64,000 bases of DNA, taken from Branchiostoma floridae (Eukaryota > Chordata > Leptocardii > Amphioxiformes > Branchiostomatidae). The translations under genes were made by a program, and so were the position numbers. The DNA lies in the NCBI RefSeq assembly GCF_000003815.2, contig NC_049989.1, positions 19,673,337-19,737,336 of the forward strand, given 5' to 3'. Positions within the stretch are counted from its first letter, which is position 1; the number at the start of each line of letters is the position of its first letter. Of this stretch, positions 30,701 through 45,700 are shown one piece after another. Below the pieces are notes generated by a model, which did not search any database, was not told the DNA's origin, and saw only the letters and a list, made by a program, of their open reading frames with translations.

Positions 30701-33700
30701 CGAAGCCCTGCTCGAACCGATGAACTGCCAAGGGGCTAACTTCACTAACTACATATAAATCATGGGCGATAGGCCATCGAGTTTTTGTTGAAATCGCTGT
30801 TGCTATCTTTGTACGTATGTACTCAACACACACTGTATACAGTAATACCATACTGTGTACTCAGTCCATTGAATCAAATAATAAACAAGATGCTGAGCTT
30901 GAGACGCACTGTGTACGCCGAGCTCCGTTTGCTGCGTCGTTCTAGATCACGGGATAGTTCACGCAAAGGCCGACGGGAGTAGAACAGTTTCGCAGTTTGC
31001 TCGAACGCGTTCGCGAAGCCCTGCTCGAACCGATGAACCGCCAAGAGGGCTAACTTCACTAACTACATATAAATGACTGGGTAGGAAATGCTCATTATTG
31101 TTCCTAACACGTACCAAAGCGTTCGGAAGTCGGTGTTCGGCAAACTTCGGGTGATTTCGGCAACTGTTCGATTTTTTGGAATCGGCAGTTCGTGTAACCG
31201 CTAAGTGTACGATTCTCGGGAATCTTTCCGTGGACGAGTACACAGTGTGTGTAAGTGTACGATTCTCGGGAATCTTTTCGTGGACCGAGTGCACGGAGTG
31301 TGTAAGTGTATGACGATTCTCGGGAATGTTTCAGTGGACCGAGTACAAAGTGTATGTTTGATATAGTGTATGATTCTCGGGAATCCCATGGTGGAACGAC
31401 TACACACTTTGAGTTCATTAGAGTAGGATTTTTATTACAGCAAACTAATACTGATTTCAACAAAAACTCGATGGCCTACCGCCTATGGGGTGACCACAGG
31501 AAAAGTGAGTTAGAACCACGGTTCTATGTTGGACCTGGGACTTCTCGGCTTTTACGTGAGAATAGTTTTCAACGTGGCTGGTTTGACCAAAGGCGATGGG
31601 CCATTGAGTATTTGTTGAAATCAATATTACATGTACTTTGCCGTACTAAAATCAGACTCTATGAACTCAAACAGTGTGTACTCATTCCACAGAGATTCCT
31701 GAGAATCATACACTGGCTCACACACACAGTGTACTCGGTCCACTGAAATATTCCCGGGAATCATACACTAACACACTCTGTGTCTTGGTCCGACACTGAA
31801 AGAATCATTCACTGTGTACTCAGTCCACTGAAAGAATCCCGATAATCATACACTATTACACTATAAAACACGCTGTGTGTACTTGGTTCACTGAAACTTT
31901 ATTTGGCGGGAAATCTGAGTCTCGCGCCTGATTGGCTGGCAATGATGTAATCGTCTTGTGCAGCAGCGACCCTAACGGCCAGAAATGGTACTGCTGGTAA
32001 CGCTGTTCCCCGGAAATTGGATTTTACAAAATGCTGCATATCTTCTTTGTTTTTAGGTGTTGTGTCCCAAGTATGGTTGCATGGCTAGTAAGTAACACCT
32101 AGATAATAAGTAGTGTCAATGTGTTTTATTTCATTGAGGCATTTCGCCGAAAACAAGGGCTTTTGAAACGGCGTTTCAAAGCGTTCGAAAGTCGGTGTTC
32201 GGCAAACTTCGGGTGATCTCGGCAGCCGTTCGTATGTGTGATTCTTTGGAATCGACAGTTTGTGTAACCGCTAAATGTGCGATTCTCGGGAATCTTTTAG
32301 TGGTCGGGAATCTTTCTGTGAACCTAGTTCACAGTGTGTGTAAGTGTACGTTTCCTCCAGAATCTTTCCGTGTACCGAGTACACAGTGTGTGTAAGTTTA
32401 CGATTCTCGGGAATCTTTCCGTGTACCGAGTACACACTGTGTGTAAGTTTACGATTCTCGGGAATCTTTCAGTGGACCGAGTGCACGGAGTGTGTAAGTG
32501 TATGGCGATTCTCGGGAATGTTTCAGTGGACCCTGTAAAATTGTGTGGGTTCTGGAGGGTCCAAAACCCAAAATAACCCTAGGGTTCACTCACTAGGTGA
32601 ACCCAAGATAACCCGAGCCCTGAGACCGATGAACCCTCTAGAACCCTACTGGACCCACTTCCAGGGTTGAAGTGGGTCCATTTTGGCCGTTTTACCCCAC
32701 TTTAACCCACTAAGATCGGGTCAAAATGAGTTCCTCAACCCGCCGGAACCCGCCTGGGAACCCACTAGAACCCACCGGCGGGAACCCGGCAGAACCCGCC
32801 GGGGATGGCGGTCGTCATGGTAACGAACCCAATAGAACCCGCTTGCGAACCCGGCAGAACCCACCGGCGGCGCGCGGTATGGCGGTTGTCATGGAAACGA
32901 ACCCAATAGAACCCGCTTGCGAACCCGGCAGAACCCACCGGCGGCGCGCGGTATGGCGGTTGTCATGGAAACGAACCCAGTAGAACCCGCTCGCGAACCC
33001 GGCAGAACCCACCGGCGGCGACCCTGACGGAAGCAAATTGTCTGGTAATTGGGTTCAACGCTGCCGGGAGTCGGGTTATTTTGGGTTGTGGTGGGTTTTG
33101 AACTGCCAGGGGAGCGATTTCATTCCACCCAGAACCCTCCGACTTCTACGGTGTTGGGTATCGCAATGCGCAAAACCCGACGCTGGCGAGAAATGGAATG
33201 CTCGCTTCTCAGTTAGAGCTGAACGAAGGACTCGGTTGAAAGGCGAGCTGTCTTATTTATGTTATTCCTGAATGAACCATCTCTGTCTTGTGTCATGTCT
33301 GTGAGGCTTTATTTGTAAAGGTCGCAAAATAACGGTCCTCTGATGATGTGTAAAATTGTATTAAAATCGGAAGAAATTTGGGGGAAATGCTCATGCGGTC
33401 GTTACGAATTGGCCGTGATCGTAACGTAGTAGGGGTGGGGGATCAACTGGACCCCTAGCGTTGTCAGAAGTCGCCGCCGACTTGTTTTTTTTTTTTTTTT
33501 TGCGCCGCGTAATCTTTCGTGTAAATTTCTAGGAAAAGGGCACAACTCTGGCGCTCTCCGTTACAAACTCAGCCGGACGCTTAAGCTTATTTTAATGAAC
33601 TAATGGCAGTTTTCTGATGTATTCTGAGATCCTCTAGGATCCGAAAACTGCTATCTTCTCAAATGAAGCATGTGTAACGTTTTTGTTTACATTGCCTAAC

Positions 33701-36700
33701 TTTGCCGGCAGCCCTCTCATCAATTTGAAGTGGCACGTGCGTGCGACAGCCACCCCACAGTCGGAGTTTTCTGATAGGCCTACCCTAGAGGGTACGCCCC
33801 TTAGAGGGCGGAGTTCATTATCTGAGTCTCTTTGAGCGCTTTCCAGATCCGACTTTGTTTACCGTGATTGACAGTGGAACCATGGGAACCTTACCCCCTG
33901 GCCCCAGGAGCGGAAGGCCGTCTTCGTGGTGCATATATTAACCATTACAAGGGATCAACTTTCCCCGGCCTAAAGAACAAACATGCAGATGCGCGATGCA
34001 TCTCTGCCCTTGTCTGCCTCAGGAAAAAAGTGTGACCATGCCATGCTGGTCCATGCGCTGGAATCTATCACAAACAATATTGAGAACTTATGTATGTTCA
34101 TACCTGTTAGCTGGAGTGGTATGGGATTTGTTTGCACACACTGTCACAAGGATTATGTGGGGTTTTCAAACCACAAAAATGGACCTTCTCGGCCGGCTGA
34201 CTCCCCTAGCGTACGGTGACTCTATTTGTCCAATTTCGACAATTAGACCATCAAACCACGAAGCCTGGTAGAGGCTAGGAGTGTGAAGGCCTGTCCAAAA
34301 TGTTCTATAGTATATCTGCATTTGATATTCGGACGTCTACTGGATTTGAAGAAGAGAGACCGGAGGCATACACACACCTAGGCCAGCTTCATTCCTCTGG
34401 CAGCTTTTAATACTTATCTTATGCAACCGTGGGATCTGCTTGGAGATTACCAATGATTCGTGTGTATCACATAATATTCGTACGAATTTCATAGGGATCG
34501 TGCAAATGCTTAGGCACCCCTGGCCATGTTGATTACATTACATGGATGACATCATCTGGGAACTCTAACACTGCCGCGAGCAAAAAACGTTTGGCCAAAG
34601 AAAAGCTGCTTTCATTATGAAATCTAAGTGGTCAGGAAGGCTGGACAAATAAATAAAACGCAGAGTATGGTATGTAACTGAATAATGTCCAACCGACACC
34701 TGCAATAACGTTTGTGACAAGGCTGATCAGATAGATGGTCACCGTTGATTCTAAGTAAGACTGCAATTAACATGCTAAAGATAAAAGATTAAAAATCATA
34801 CTCATGATACTGTACAAATCGTGCCAAGCTAAAATGATTAGGAGTCCTCGGAAAGACAACGCAAATTGAAACATGTGAGAGTATCTCCTTATCATAGGTT
34901 AAAGTACAGGACGACTATAGATTCTAATTCTAAACAATAACTTTCTCTACTTTCACTTTCATGTACAATTGTCTTTCTGAGTCGATCAGAAATTATAATC
35001 CCTAGTCCCGCCGCGTAAAACTTCTCCCGGCCGGTTTCGAAATACTACCCTGCGGCGGAACTCACTTCCGAAGAGAGCCTGGCCAAGCTACAATAGACTG
35101 CATACAAGGATACCAGAAAGTTTAGAGGGTCAAACAAAACTAAGCCTGCTCCTAGGTTTTCTGGTGGGAGGTATCCTACTGGGTCTCCAGGGAGACCGGC
35201 GTACAACCGATATGATATGCTTGGGAGTTGGGACCGTTTACTCCCGAAATACTTTGCCTTACTATACAGCTCAACCACTCCAGAGCACAGACCACGCACG
35301 GTATATAACTGTTGCGCATGCCAACATCTATCCGTATTGCGAAATTTATAAGAAAAAAATGGATTGCTGGTACTGGAAAAGTCGTGCTTATGTTAGTAAA
35401 ATCAAACAAAAGCACTGCGTGCATTCAATCACAGCCGTGGACAGAATTTTGGCAGGGCGATATTGGTGCATCACTAACTTCGTTTTGAGACAGAGTGTTT
35501 GAAAGTAATAATAAGAGAAATGAGAGAGCGAGAGAGACAAAAACTTGTAAGTTTGACATGAATGAATTGAGGATTTTGTGATATCTGCAGCGGCTGATAA
35601 TTTCTTTCGGTTTGTACGGTTGGAAATAAAATCACTGATCTTGTCTCCCCAGAAAAAGCCGGATCGGGCATTTCAACTAGCCTCCACCAGGCCTTCGAAT
35701 TCCTGCGTGGTACAGGGAGCGTAGAACGGAAAAAAAATCGGGAAATTGGCCAAGGGAGTCAGTGCATGCTTTATGTTCCCTCCGGAGTGGCTACGCGACC
35801 GGCCAAACCCTCTAGTAGCAAAATCTATCGCGTGATAGATATTTTTTGAGATCGGGCTGGGGTCTGGTATTCAGGCTAGTAGCACAACTCCCCTGGTGTG
35901 TAGTAGCCAGCGTGAGTCTGGTAGAGACTTCTTGGCCACTCCGGGCCACACCAGGCCAAGGGAAAATGCTTCCCAGATGTTCACTAGCCATCGAGGCGTT
36001 CTGGTCCCTGGGCCAGAAAAAATACACTTTGAGCAGAAAAAAACCAGAAATCACCAAGTCAATGTATCCCATGATGTGGTAGTACATATCACTCTCTATT
36101 CTATTAAGAGAAGACAAAGTAAAAAGTCTGCCTTCTTGTATTCTTTCTATGTTTTAAGAATTCTGATGAGCCTTGGCAACACATCTACTCGGTGGTAAGA
36201 AATCATCGTGCAGCGGGGCCGGAGGAGGGGGCATTAGGGACCGTTCCTAATGTTTCCTCGTATCCTTGGGAAATAATTATTTGGCGATTCAAACTGATTC
36301 CAAGCTCCATCTCCTTAACAATTAGTCAACAAGAAGTTTGCAAAGACTCAGACTACCCCAATGTTCGGACGACGGACAAACTTTCACGAAGTCCAATAGT
36401 CCTGGCCGGGCTCAACCTCTGACGTCGTCCTCAGAATTTACATTAATGATTCTCCCCCAAGACCAGGACCTCGCAGATACTGTAAGTGTAACTCACATAT
36501 CTGAAGCTGCTCTTTCCCAAAGATGGCCTTTAGGGGATCAACTAAAATGAAACTATTCACCGAACGAACATGGGAGCAAATTCTTTTGTTTCAAAAATGA
36601 AGATGGTCTTCTGAAGATGATAAACGTTTAAACTACACATTTTGGCCAAATAAATCTAACTAGCTGTGTGCCGTCCCCCTCCGACAAGCAAACCCCCCGG

Positions 36701-39700
36701 GTAGGGTCAGATAGATAAAAACTCGGGGTTCTATTAGAAACGATCTCCGGAGGCTGAGCGCTAAGTTCTTAAACATCTGTAGCATATCATTTTCAACGAA
36801 AAACAAGCAAGTGACTGTGCTGCCAACAAAATGAGCACCACAATTTAAATTCAAGTGTATTTTCTCACCCCCCCCCCCTCCCCAGCCTACAGACTAGACC
36901 GTTAGATCCATGAAAAAATATTAGGCAATAGAGTGTCATTTTGATCAAGCTATTGTTTCAGCAACATAAAAGAGGATATCTTACCTCATTTAACTAGCAG
37001 GGACGCGTGTGGTAGCACCGGGGTGGGTCCATAATTCCTGGAGGGCAGTGAGTGACCGCCAAAAATCAGTCCCTCAATTTGGCAAATAACATGGTTCATC
37101 CTAGAGAATCCCGGGCATCCCAGTAATATCCTGAATCTGGATGATCCCGTTCCCACAACATGTCCGCAACAATAATCCACAGTCAGAACGCGACGATACA
37201 GGCCTGATAATTGAAGAAAACGGTAGAAACGGGCCACCATCTTTCAAATGATTTTGTATAAACCGCCGAGTGCAGTCACATGACTGTTGGCATACCAATC
37301 TCTGTGGGGGATTTTCCGGGTCTGGGGTCCGGGTGTCTCCAGTCATGCCAGTCGGTGGTGGAGTGCAGGAGGGACAGGGCAGGCCCCTGAGCCTGTTATC
37401 TGATCTGATCATCTCCAAGCAGACGTTTCGGTCGGGGGCAACAGATTTATAAATCAAAGTTGGAGGCGTTTTGGAGTATTTCTATCGATATCAATGTTGA
37501 CCTGCTGGAACAGTGGGTCGTCCTAATCCTAGACGCTGAACTTCAAACTTTCAACATTGAAAGTCTAGAATAAAAGACGCTACTTTAAAACTGTTTTCAG
37601 TTTTGTATAAGGCGTATTGTAGCCTCTAGAACAAATTCAACTCTTTGATAACTCTAGAACGAAAGACGACATTCTACAGTCGCAGCTCTAAACATCTGTG
37701 ATCATCCCGACAAGACTCAAAGGTATATAGATCTCTGTTTAGTCAAAAGTTCTGTTTTTTATGGCAGCGGGGCCTTTGAATCGTGAAATTATCACATGCA
37801 TAAATTGCAATTGATGACCTACATTTCTTGAAATTTTAGTTTAAAAAGATATTGTTCTGATGGATGATGAAGAACCCTGTCGGAGTGGACCGGAGAAGCT
37901 TCACAATTACATTAGGTATTGCAAAGATAAGTGGAATACATTTCATGCCTTCTACACACTGAAACAGTATTCAACACATTTCGACGTGACGTATTAAAGC
38001 TTAGAAAAAAAATGTGTTACGACTAAAACGTGTGAACGCCCTAAAACGGATGATAACCGGCGGCGCGACGACCGTCAATCGTGTGTAAATTACGGTAGAA
38101 AATTTCCAGTGCATCGATTTGAATACGGTTTATAATACTCAAGCAACAATGGTGTTTCACGTTTTCGTAGACGTCCTTCAGCCCTCGAAGTCATAGCGTT
38201 GTACCACATGTCTTACAGCTTCTGTCTATTTCTACAAAACGTCCTCCAAATGTTCCTTTTGGGACCTCCTGTTATATAACAAACCTCTAAAAGACACGGC
38301 TGTACATTCATCTGGTGATAATGCAGAAACGCAAACTTGGATATTTTTTGCAACACCCCAGCGTATGAACTGGTAACAACGCTCATTATTTGTACATTGA
38401 AAGCAAACAGGGATGTTGCGAATCAGTATGGCATCCGACAAATCTTCTAGTGCATATCTAGTTTAATTACGTCAATGACAATACTAGTAACCATGAGCCA
38501 CTGTGCATTATCCTGATACCAGTGGCAACCCCTGTTACAATCGCTGTACAACCGGATGGTTTGACTTTCTGAAAACTCTAGCCCAAACCTTCGTCGATCG
38601 CGATCTCATGAGTGTTGACGGACGTTTGGCCGTTGCTAAGAGTAACTACTCTCCGAGCAGAGGTCTAGGTTTTGTCACAGCAAGATAAATAAAATACAAA
38701 ATAGAAAGCCCGATAAAAACGACTAAAAAAGACGTTAAAAACCAGCCGGAGCCTAACCTCTGTTTGGAGAGTAAGAGTAACGATAATATTGACTTGTCGA
38801 AATTTTCTAAGATACCATAGGCAAGCACCACGGTTCAGCTCCATCCTCGATGTGCAAATGTCGGGGTGAAATGTTGAGAGAGAATTCAGAGTGTTTCTCT
38901 GGATTTCTCAAGAACGGAGTCCACACCTTATGGACGATGCCTAGAAGTGTCTGGATCGGTTCACGCTTGCAAACATGCTTTGCTTTGCATTGTTTAAAAC
39001 TGTAGCGGAAAATTTGGTTGGATTTAACGAACGAAGGGCGGGGAATGGAAACAATTCAGGTCGCTTTTTGAAAAAATACAAAATCGTTGGCACTATTCAT
39101 GACTGGGTACAAGGCATTAACACGGTTAAGTAACGCCCATTAAGACATTTACAACCTCATAGAACAAACAGAGACGATGTCTTCTATCGGCATCCGTCCA
39201 TGATAGTTTCCCGAGCCAGCTCTTGCCGTCATGACGAGTACGACAATTTCATTATCGGCGCTTCTTGTTCAGACCTCACACTGTATTCACAGACCTAGAC
39301 ATTTATATTGATAATGTCATGAAATTTGCGAAACAAGTTCTTCTCGCCGTTTTTCTTTCACACGGTAAGATACCTCCTCTTGCCATGCGTTTCTTTCCTC
39401 TCTGTAGAAAGCTTTTCCTCTCATTTTTATACCCCCTTTGGCGTGCCATAAACCGGCGGGAAACTAACCAATTATGAAATTTCATGTCATGTCGCCCTAC
39501 TTGCTCTCATTCAGCTCCACTTGCGCATGCTTTCGAAGAGAGTTGGAAATATATGATTCTAGAACACAAACCAAGCTTTATCCTTGTCCTCTCTTAACTA
39601 CATTTGTAACCTAATTCACGACCTTCCACGACCGCTGGCGTTTTATTATCGTGTCTGCATTCTCCCAAATCCGTTTTTTGTACGGAGTCGGTACTTACCA

Positions 39701-42700
39701 CTTACGGATCCCAAAATTTACCCACGTTTTTGCACGTACATGGCACACAGTTTCAAGTACGGCGGGTGTCACTGGCTTTATGCAAGCAGTCCAGCATTGG
39801 TGTGATCAATTATAAACAAAGTATCAGTCCGTATCTCTGAGCTTAAAACCGTTTTCAAACAATGTCTTGCGTTCAAACTTATGTAGTAGGCATCCTTACA
39901 TCTTCTCAGTTGCAAAACCCAAAACAGTTAAGAGTGTTCACAATTTCTCCCCAGGTTTGGAGCTAGGGATTAGGTAGGGTCTGGTTAATAATGCCATTTG
40001 TGCATTGTAAAACGAGATTCATCGTTCAAATGTCTTACTTGGCACGTTGAACAAGTGACACGTGGATAAAATCCAACACGATTTATGTCAACTTAATGAT
40101 GAACGAAGCCCGGCTATACCTACCAAAAGGCAAGGCGGCCAACAGGTGGTCACAGAGCTATCGTGCCTTATAATTATATCCACCAAAATGACGATTTCAC
40201 ATGTCAAATTGCGTCTTATGAGATATCAAATGTTAAAGCTATTCACAATTGCTGAAAAGTACAAATAATGTCGTTACCTGTTGATTCGAACATGATAGAA
40301 CTGCACATTTGAGTGTCGCCGTGATGTGAGTTTAGTTATATGTTTGTCTTACTTTCACATAGTAACCCAGTTAGCTTAACTCGTACGTGAATTTAGCTAG
40401 CTTGGGATGTCAAATGACGACTATATTCAGTCATGAATACAGCAGCTGGATTAGAAAGAAATCCGACTCTATGACATCGATCGATATCGAACACATTCTG
40501 GTCTCGCGCCGTCATCAAAACGCGTTCTAATGGCTGCTTTCTGCAGAGACGATTCGGAGTTAATTTCAACCACGGTACGGTGGAATTAAGCCATTCTTTC
40601 TAAAACGCGAACAAATTGGCATTTGTGAACGAAATTTTCTGTAAAGTAGCTTCGTAATATGACCCCTACCTGTGCTATTGATAGCTCTGATCTTTCTTTA
40701 TTCCCCGAAAATAACAGTCGAATAAACTGTCTTCAATTTTCACAAAGCGCAAAAGTGCATCATTTTTAAAAACTCTGATAGCGTATAATACTGTGTTACT
40801 TGGAATGAAATCAGTTGTTAGATACCCTACACATTTTCATTCTTTTTTGTTGAACAAATCTATAAGGAACTTGTCAATATTACGTGTGAATCCTGTAATG
40901 TGCAACATATACCCAAGGTGCAGAAACACCTACGCTTGGCAGAATGGGCGTCTTTTTCCATCATATAAGGCCACACCAAATTAATTTCTTGGTTCACGGA
41001 TTCGCTCGCTCCTATTTTTTGGAAAAAAAAATAAAAATAAAAATTACCAGTCAGCAAATTTTCACCATTAATAAAACCATTCACCAGCTTTCTGGTGTAG
41101 CAAATTGGCTTTTATATTATACGCTCCTTAAAGTGTGGGTACAGGTGCTGTTACTGTACAATAATAGTGTTTTTGTACTTTTTTCAAGCCGAAAACTTCT
41201 TTTCTATGTTTTGGATTAGCCGTTACCTTTACCCCAATCATTTTACAATTTTTATTTTTATTTTTATTTCGTCCTCTTGCTCCATATTTTTTATGAAAAA
41301 ATCCGTGAACCAAGAAATTAAATTGGTGTGGCCTAAAAGACATTTTACACATCGACTGGCCTACTTTGCAATACACCGTACGCTGTGAAAATACACATAT
41401 CATAAGAAAATCCCCTTTCCGTATCTTCAAGAGATCCACTCGCCCACTGTGCGTCAACACAAAAAAGTGCGTCAACTCAAGGTTACTCTACGGATATACA
41501 AAAAGTAATCCTTTCTCTCAAAAGAGCAAAATATGCATACATAGTTTCAGAAAATTATTGCGCACCCAAAAAAGTTTGTCCGAAGGAAATCGGACATTGT
41601 ATCGCGATATCTGGATTTTGGGGTCAAAAACCGTGTTTTTGGCTCAGAAGAGCGAAATAAGCATTTTTGATAGAAATTGTGCATACATAGTTTCAGAAAA
41701 TTATTGCGCACCCAATAACGTTTGTCCGAAGGAAATCGGACATTGTATCGCGATATCTGAATTTTGGGGTCAAAAACCGTGTTTTTGGCTCAGAAGAGCA
41801 AAATAAGCATTTTTGATAGAAAATGTGCATACATAGTTTCAGAAAATTATTGCGCACCCAAAAAAGTTTGTCCGAAGGAAATCGGACATTGTATCGCGAT
41901 ATCTGAATTTTGGGGTCAAAAACCGTGTTTTTGGCTCAGAAGAGCGAAATAAGCATTTTTATAGAAAAGGTGCATACGAAATTTCAGAAAAATTATTCTG
42001 CACCTGAAAATGTTTGTTCGAAGGAAATCGGACATCGTATCGCGATATCTGAATTTTGGGGTCAAAAACCGTGTTTTTGGCTCAGAAGAGCAAAATAAGC
42101 ATTTTTGATAGAAAATGTGCATACATAGTTTCAGAAAATTATTGCGCACCCAAAAAAGTTTGTCCGAAGGAAATCGGACATTGTATCGCGATATCTGAAT
42201 TTTGAGGTAAAAAACCGTGTTTTTGGCTCAGAAGAGCAAAATAAGCATTTTTGATAGAAATTGTGCATACATAGTTTCAGAAAATTATTGCGCACCCAAT
42301 AACGTTTGTCCGAAGGAAATCGGACATCGTATCGCGATATCTGAATTTTGGGGTCAAAAACCGTGTTTTTGGCTCAGAAGAGCAAAATAAGCATTTTTGA
42401 TAGAAATTGTGCATACATAGTTTCAGAAAATTATTGCGCACCCAAAAAAGTTTGTCCGAAGGAAATCGGACATTGTATCGCGATATCTGAATTTTGAGGT
42501 AAAAAACCGTGTTTTTGGCTCAGAAGAGCAAAATAAGCATTTTTGATAGAAAATGTGCATACACAGTTTCAGAAAATTATTGCGCACCCAAAAAAGTTTG
42601 TCCGAAGGAAATCGGACATTGTATCGCGATATCTGAATTTTGGGGTCAAAAACCGTGTTTTTGGCTCAGAAGAGCAAAATAAGTATTTTTGATAGAAATT

Positions 42701-45700
42701 GTGCATACATAGTTTCAGAAAATTATTGCGCACCCAAAAAAGTTTGTCCGAAGGAAATCGGGCATTGTATCGTGATATCTGAATTTTGAGGTAAAAAACG
42801 TGTTTTTGGCTCAGAAGAGCAAAATAAGCGCAAGCATTTTTGATAGAAAATGTGCATACATAGTTTCAGAAAATTATTGCGCACCCAAAAAAGTTTGTCC
42901 GAAGGAAATCGGACATTGTATCGCGATATCTGAATTTTGGGGTCAAAAACCGTGTTTTTGGCTCTGAAGAGCAAAATAAGCATTTTTGATAGAAATTGTG
43001 CATACATAGTTTCAGAAAATTATTGCGCACCCAATAACGTTTGTCCGAAGGAAATCGGACATCGTATCGCGACATCTGAATTTTGGGGTCAAAAACCGTG
43101 TTTTTGGCTCAGAAGAGCAAAATAAGCANNNNNNNNNNNNNNNNNNNNNNNNNNNNNNNNNNNNNNNNNNNNNNNNNNNNNNNNNNNNNNNNNNNNNNNN
43201 NNNNNNNNNNNNNNNNNNNNNNNNNNNNNNNNNNNNNNNNNNNNNNNNNNNNNNNNNNNNNNNNNNNNNNNNNNNNNNNNNNNNNNNNNNNNNNNNNNNN
43301 NNNNNNNNNNNNNNNNNNNNNNNNNNNNNNNNNNNNNNNNNNNNNNNNNNNNNNNNNNNNNNNNNNNNNNNNNNNNNNNNNNNNNNNNNNNNNNNNNNNN
43401 NNNNNNNNNNNNNNNNNNNNNNNNNNNNNNNNNNNNNNNNNNNNNNNNNNNNNNNNNNNNNNNNNNNNNNNNNNNNNNNNNNNNNNNNNNNNNNNNNNNN
43501 NNNNNNNNNNNNNNNNNNNNNNNNNNNNNNNNNNNNNNNNNNNNNNNNNNNNNNNNNNNNNNNNNNNNNNNNNNNNNNNNNNNNNNNNNNNNNNNNNNNN
43601 NNNNNNNNNNNNNNNNNNNNNNNNNNNTGAACTCAAATTTCCTCTTAACGTTAGTCTTTATTGCTACGCGTACGTGTCAGATAAAGTTGTACAGTCATAA
43701 CTACCTATAAAAACCATACTGAGGACCGACAACATATGATCTTTGGGAACCGGTGGTTGTCACTACAGACAGGATGCTTTGAAACAGTGTCAATAGGAAA
43801 ATATCTTTCTGAACACCAAAATGTGGTGACATTATTCAGTGGTGCCTAGGCGTCTTTGCGGCGGGGATGAGTGAGTGAGAGGCCGTCTTTCCAACAGTAT
43901 GTCCATACGCCTCTTTCCTTCTAGACGGTGATCGCGCCACTATCCCGCTGCGACCTGAAGTTTAGGACAGAGCGCACAGTGCGCACTGAAACCCAAGAAA
44001 AGCTACGCTAGTGGAATCTAGTGAAGACCCTTTTGCGCTCATTGAGATTAAGGGTCACACGAGTCCATTTGGGTCACTGTCGTCGTCTAGTGGAAAGGGG
44101 GCCATTGCGATTGTTGAACGTTCCTTCACTGACCCTGAGCGATGTTGGCGATCACTGACCACTTGTCTGGAGATCGATACGAGAGGTGATCAATAAGTTT
44201 GTGGCATCGCCCAGATATAAGGTGCACAACTCAAATCTCGGGGCATCTTACAATTGTCTACCAAAGTTCAAATCATTACTTTACAGCCGATTCATTTACC
44301 TTCAAATGATGCATAGCAGGGGTACAGCTAGTGGCGCTTTTATATGCGTTATTGGTTGGCTTCAAAGACTTCAAACATTCATCACTAAAAAGTCGTAAAA
44401 ATCGCAAAAAAATTTGTTTTCATATTGCCGTTGTCCAATTGTCTTTTCAATGCGTTTGATTTATTTTATCCTAGCGACATCAAGAAACTCAGGGTCCTTC
44501 TGACATTGTGATGAAAATCACCGAAATAAGTGCAAATTTAATGATTCCACGTGAGCCTGATTAGCCATGAAAGGTGATATGAAACTGATGGAACTTTCTG
44601 AAAAAATTCCGACTCTCAAGGTGCACCGGTGATATATGAATTCCAGCATTGCATTCCGGCGAAAGTTTGCGTCATGAATTCAAAGGCGAGAGTGCGCGTA
44701 ATTTAACATAAAACATCCAAGTTTATAATCTTCACAACAGCTTTTAGCCCTTGTACTGACGTTGAAAGAACAACTAGTGTCATAAAACGTCAACCCAAGC
44801 TCTTAATGATTCTCAACATCTGTGTGGCGTAATAACTTCAGGGTCACGGTTTGGCCCAGAACCCAGAGGTCCTGGCTTCAACTCTTGCCATGTCACGGAT
44901 ATTTGGAGGAGAGGGGTCCGCCTTGCCTTCCAATACTGTACCCTAGACACAGTAGGTAACTATCCAACCCACTGTCCCTACAACCTCAGAAAGGCTATGG
45001 GACTACCTGTTATTGCCTTTCCTTCTTTTAACCGTTTACCTTTACGTTCGTTGAGCGATTTTGCAACCGTGAAGTTGTGGCTGGAACACCGGATTTTGTT
45101 CAGGACATAGAGTGTATGGAGCCCCGTAAGAAATCGGACAGCACTCAAGCTTAATAAGCGCCGACTGTGAGAGAATTACGAAAAGCAGGCTCTATGAGTC
45201 GGAAATATATATGTGTAATGCTTATGATATGATTTTTGTATGATGGCATCTTTTTGTTGATAGCATATCATGATACGATCTTCGAAAGAGCCTGACACGT
45301 AGAGCCGGCAAGCAGGCCGAGATAATCATACCAGTACTCACGCTTGATTTGAACTTTTCTTGTAATACTCTTGTTGTCATGGTCTCTTTTAATTTATTTT
45401 TACAGTTAAAGATATTATACGAAGGTATTCAACAGCTAAGTCCACATTTTGTTGGTTAAAGAAGCACAAAAGCGGCCAGGCGGCTATTCAAAAGAGACAC
45501 AAGTGAAAACTCGTACGACGCTGGAAAAATTTTGAACATCATCCGATGCGTTGCGATGGCTGATTTTGCTTACGATTTTGCTGCGATTTACTGCGCTCAT
45601 CGTACGATATGCGGAATATACCATCGCAAGAAATCGTACGCGCTTTGTGACCGGGGCTTAACTTATACTATAACGTTCAAGTTGCATAATATGGAGGACT

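Noticed and set aside
33983-34271. Two overlapping plus-strand ORFs (one with THCHKDY)
   Set aside because: Part of a dispersed sequence also seen near 51.4-51.5 kb (GCCTGGTAGAGGCTA); no protein family recognised.
38232-38441. Cys-containing minus-strand ORF ([14 protein letters not shown]) as an extra exon of the astacin gene
   Set aside because: No domain match, no good splice sites, and phase and order are already satisfied without it.
41366-43128. Repeated small ORFs encoding [11 protein letters not shown] and similar
   Set aside because: One per 146-bp monomer; an incidental frame in a satellite.
41508-43128. CRISPR-like array of regular repeats
   Set aside because: The whole 146-bp unit is conserved, with no variable spacers; a eukaryotic satellite.
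43083-43700. ORF spanning the run of N
   Set aside because: Created by treating unknown bases as open codons.
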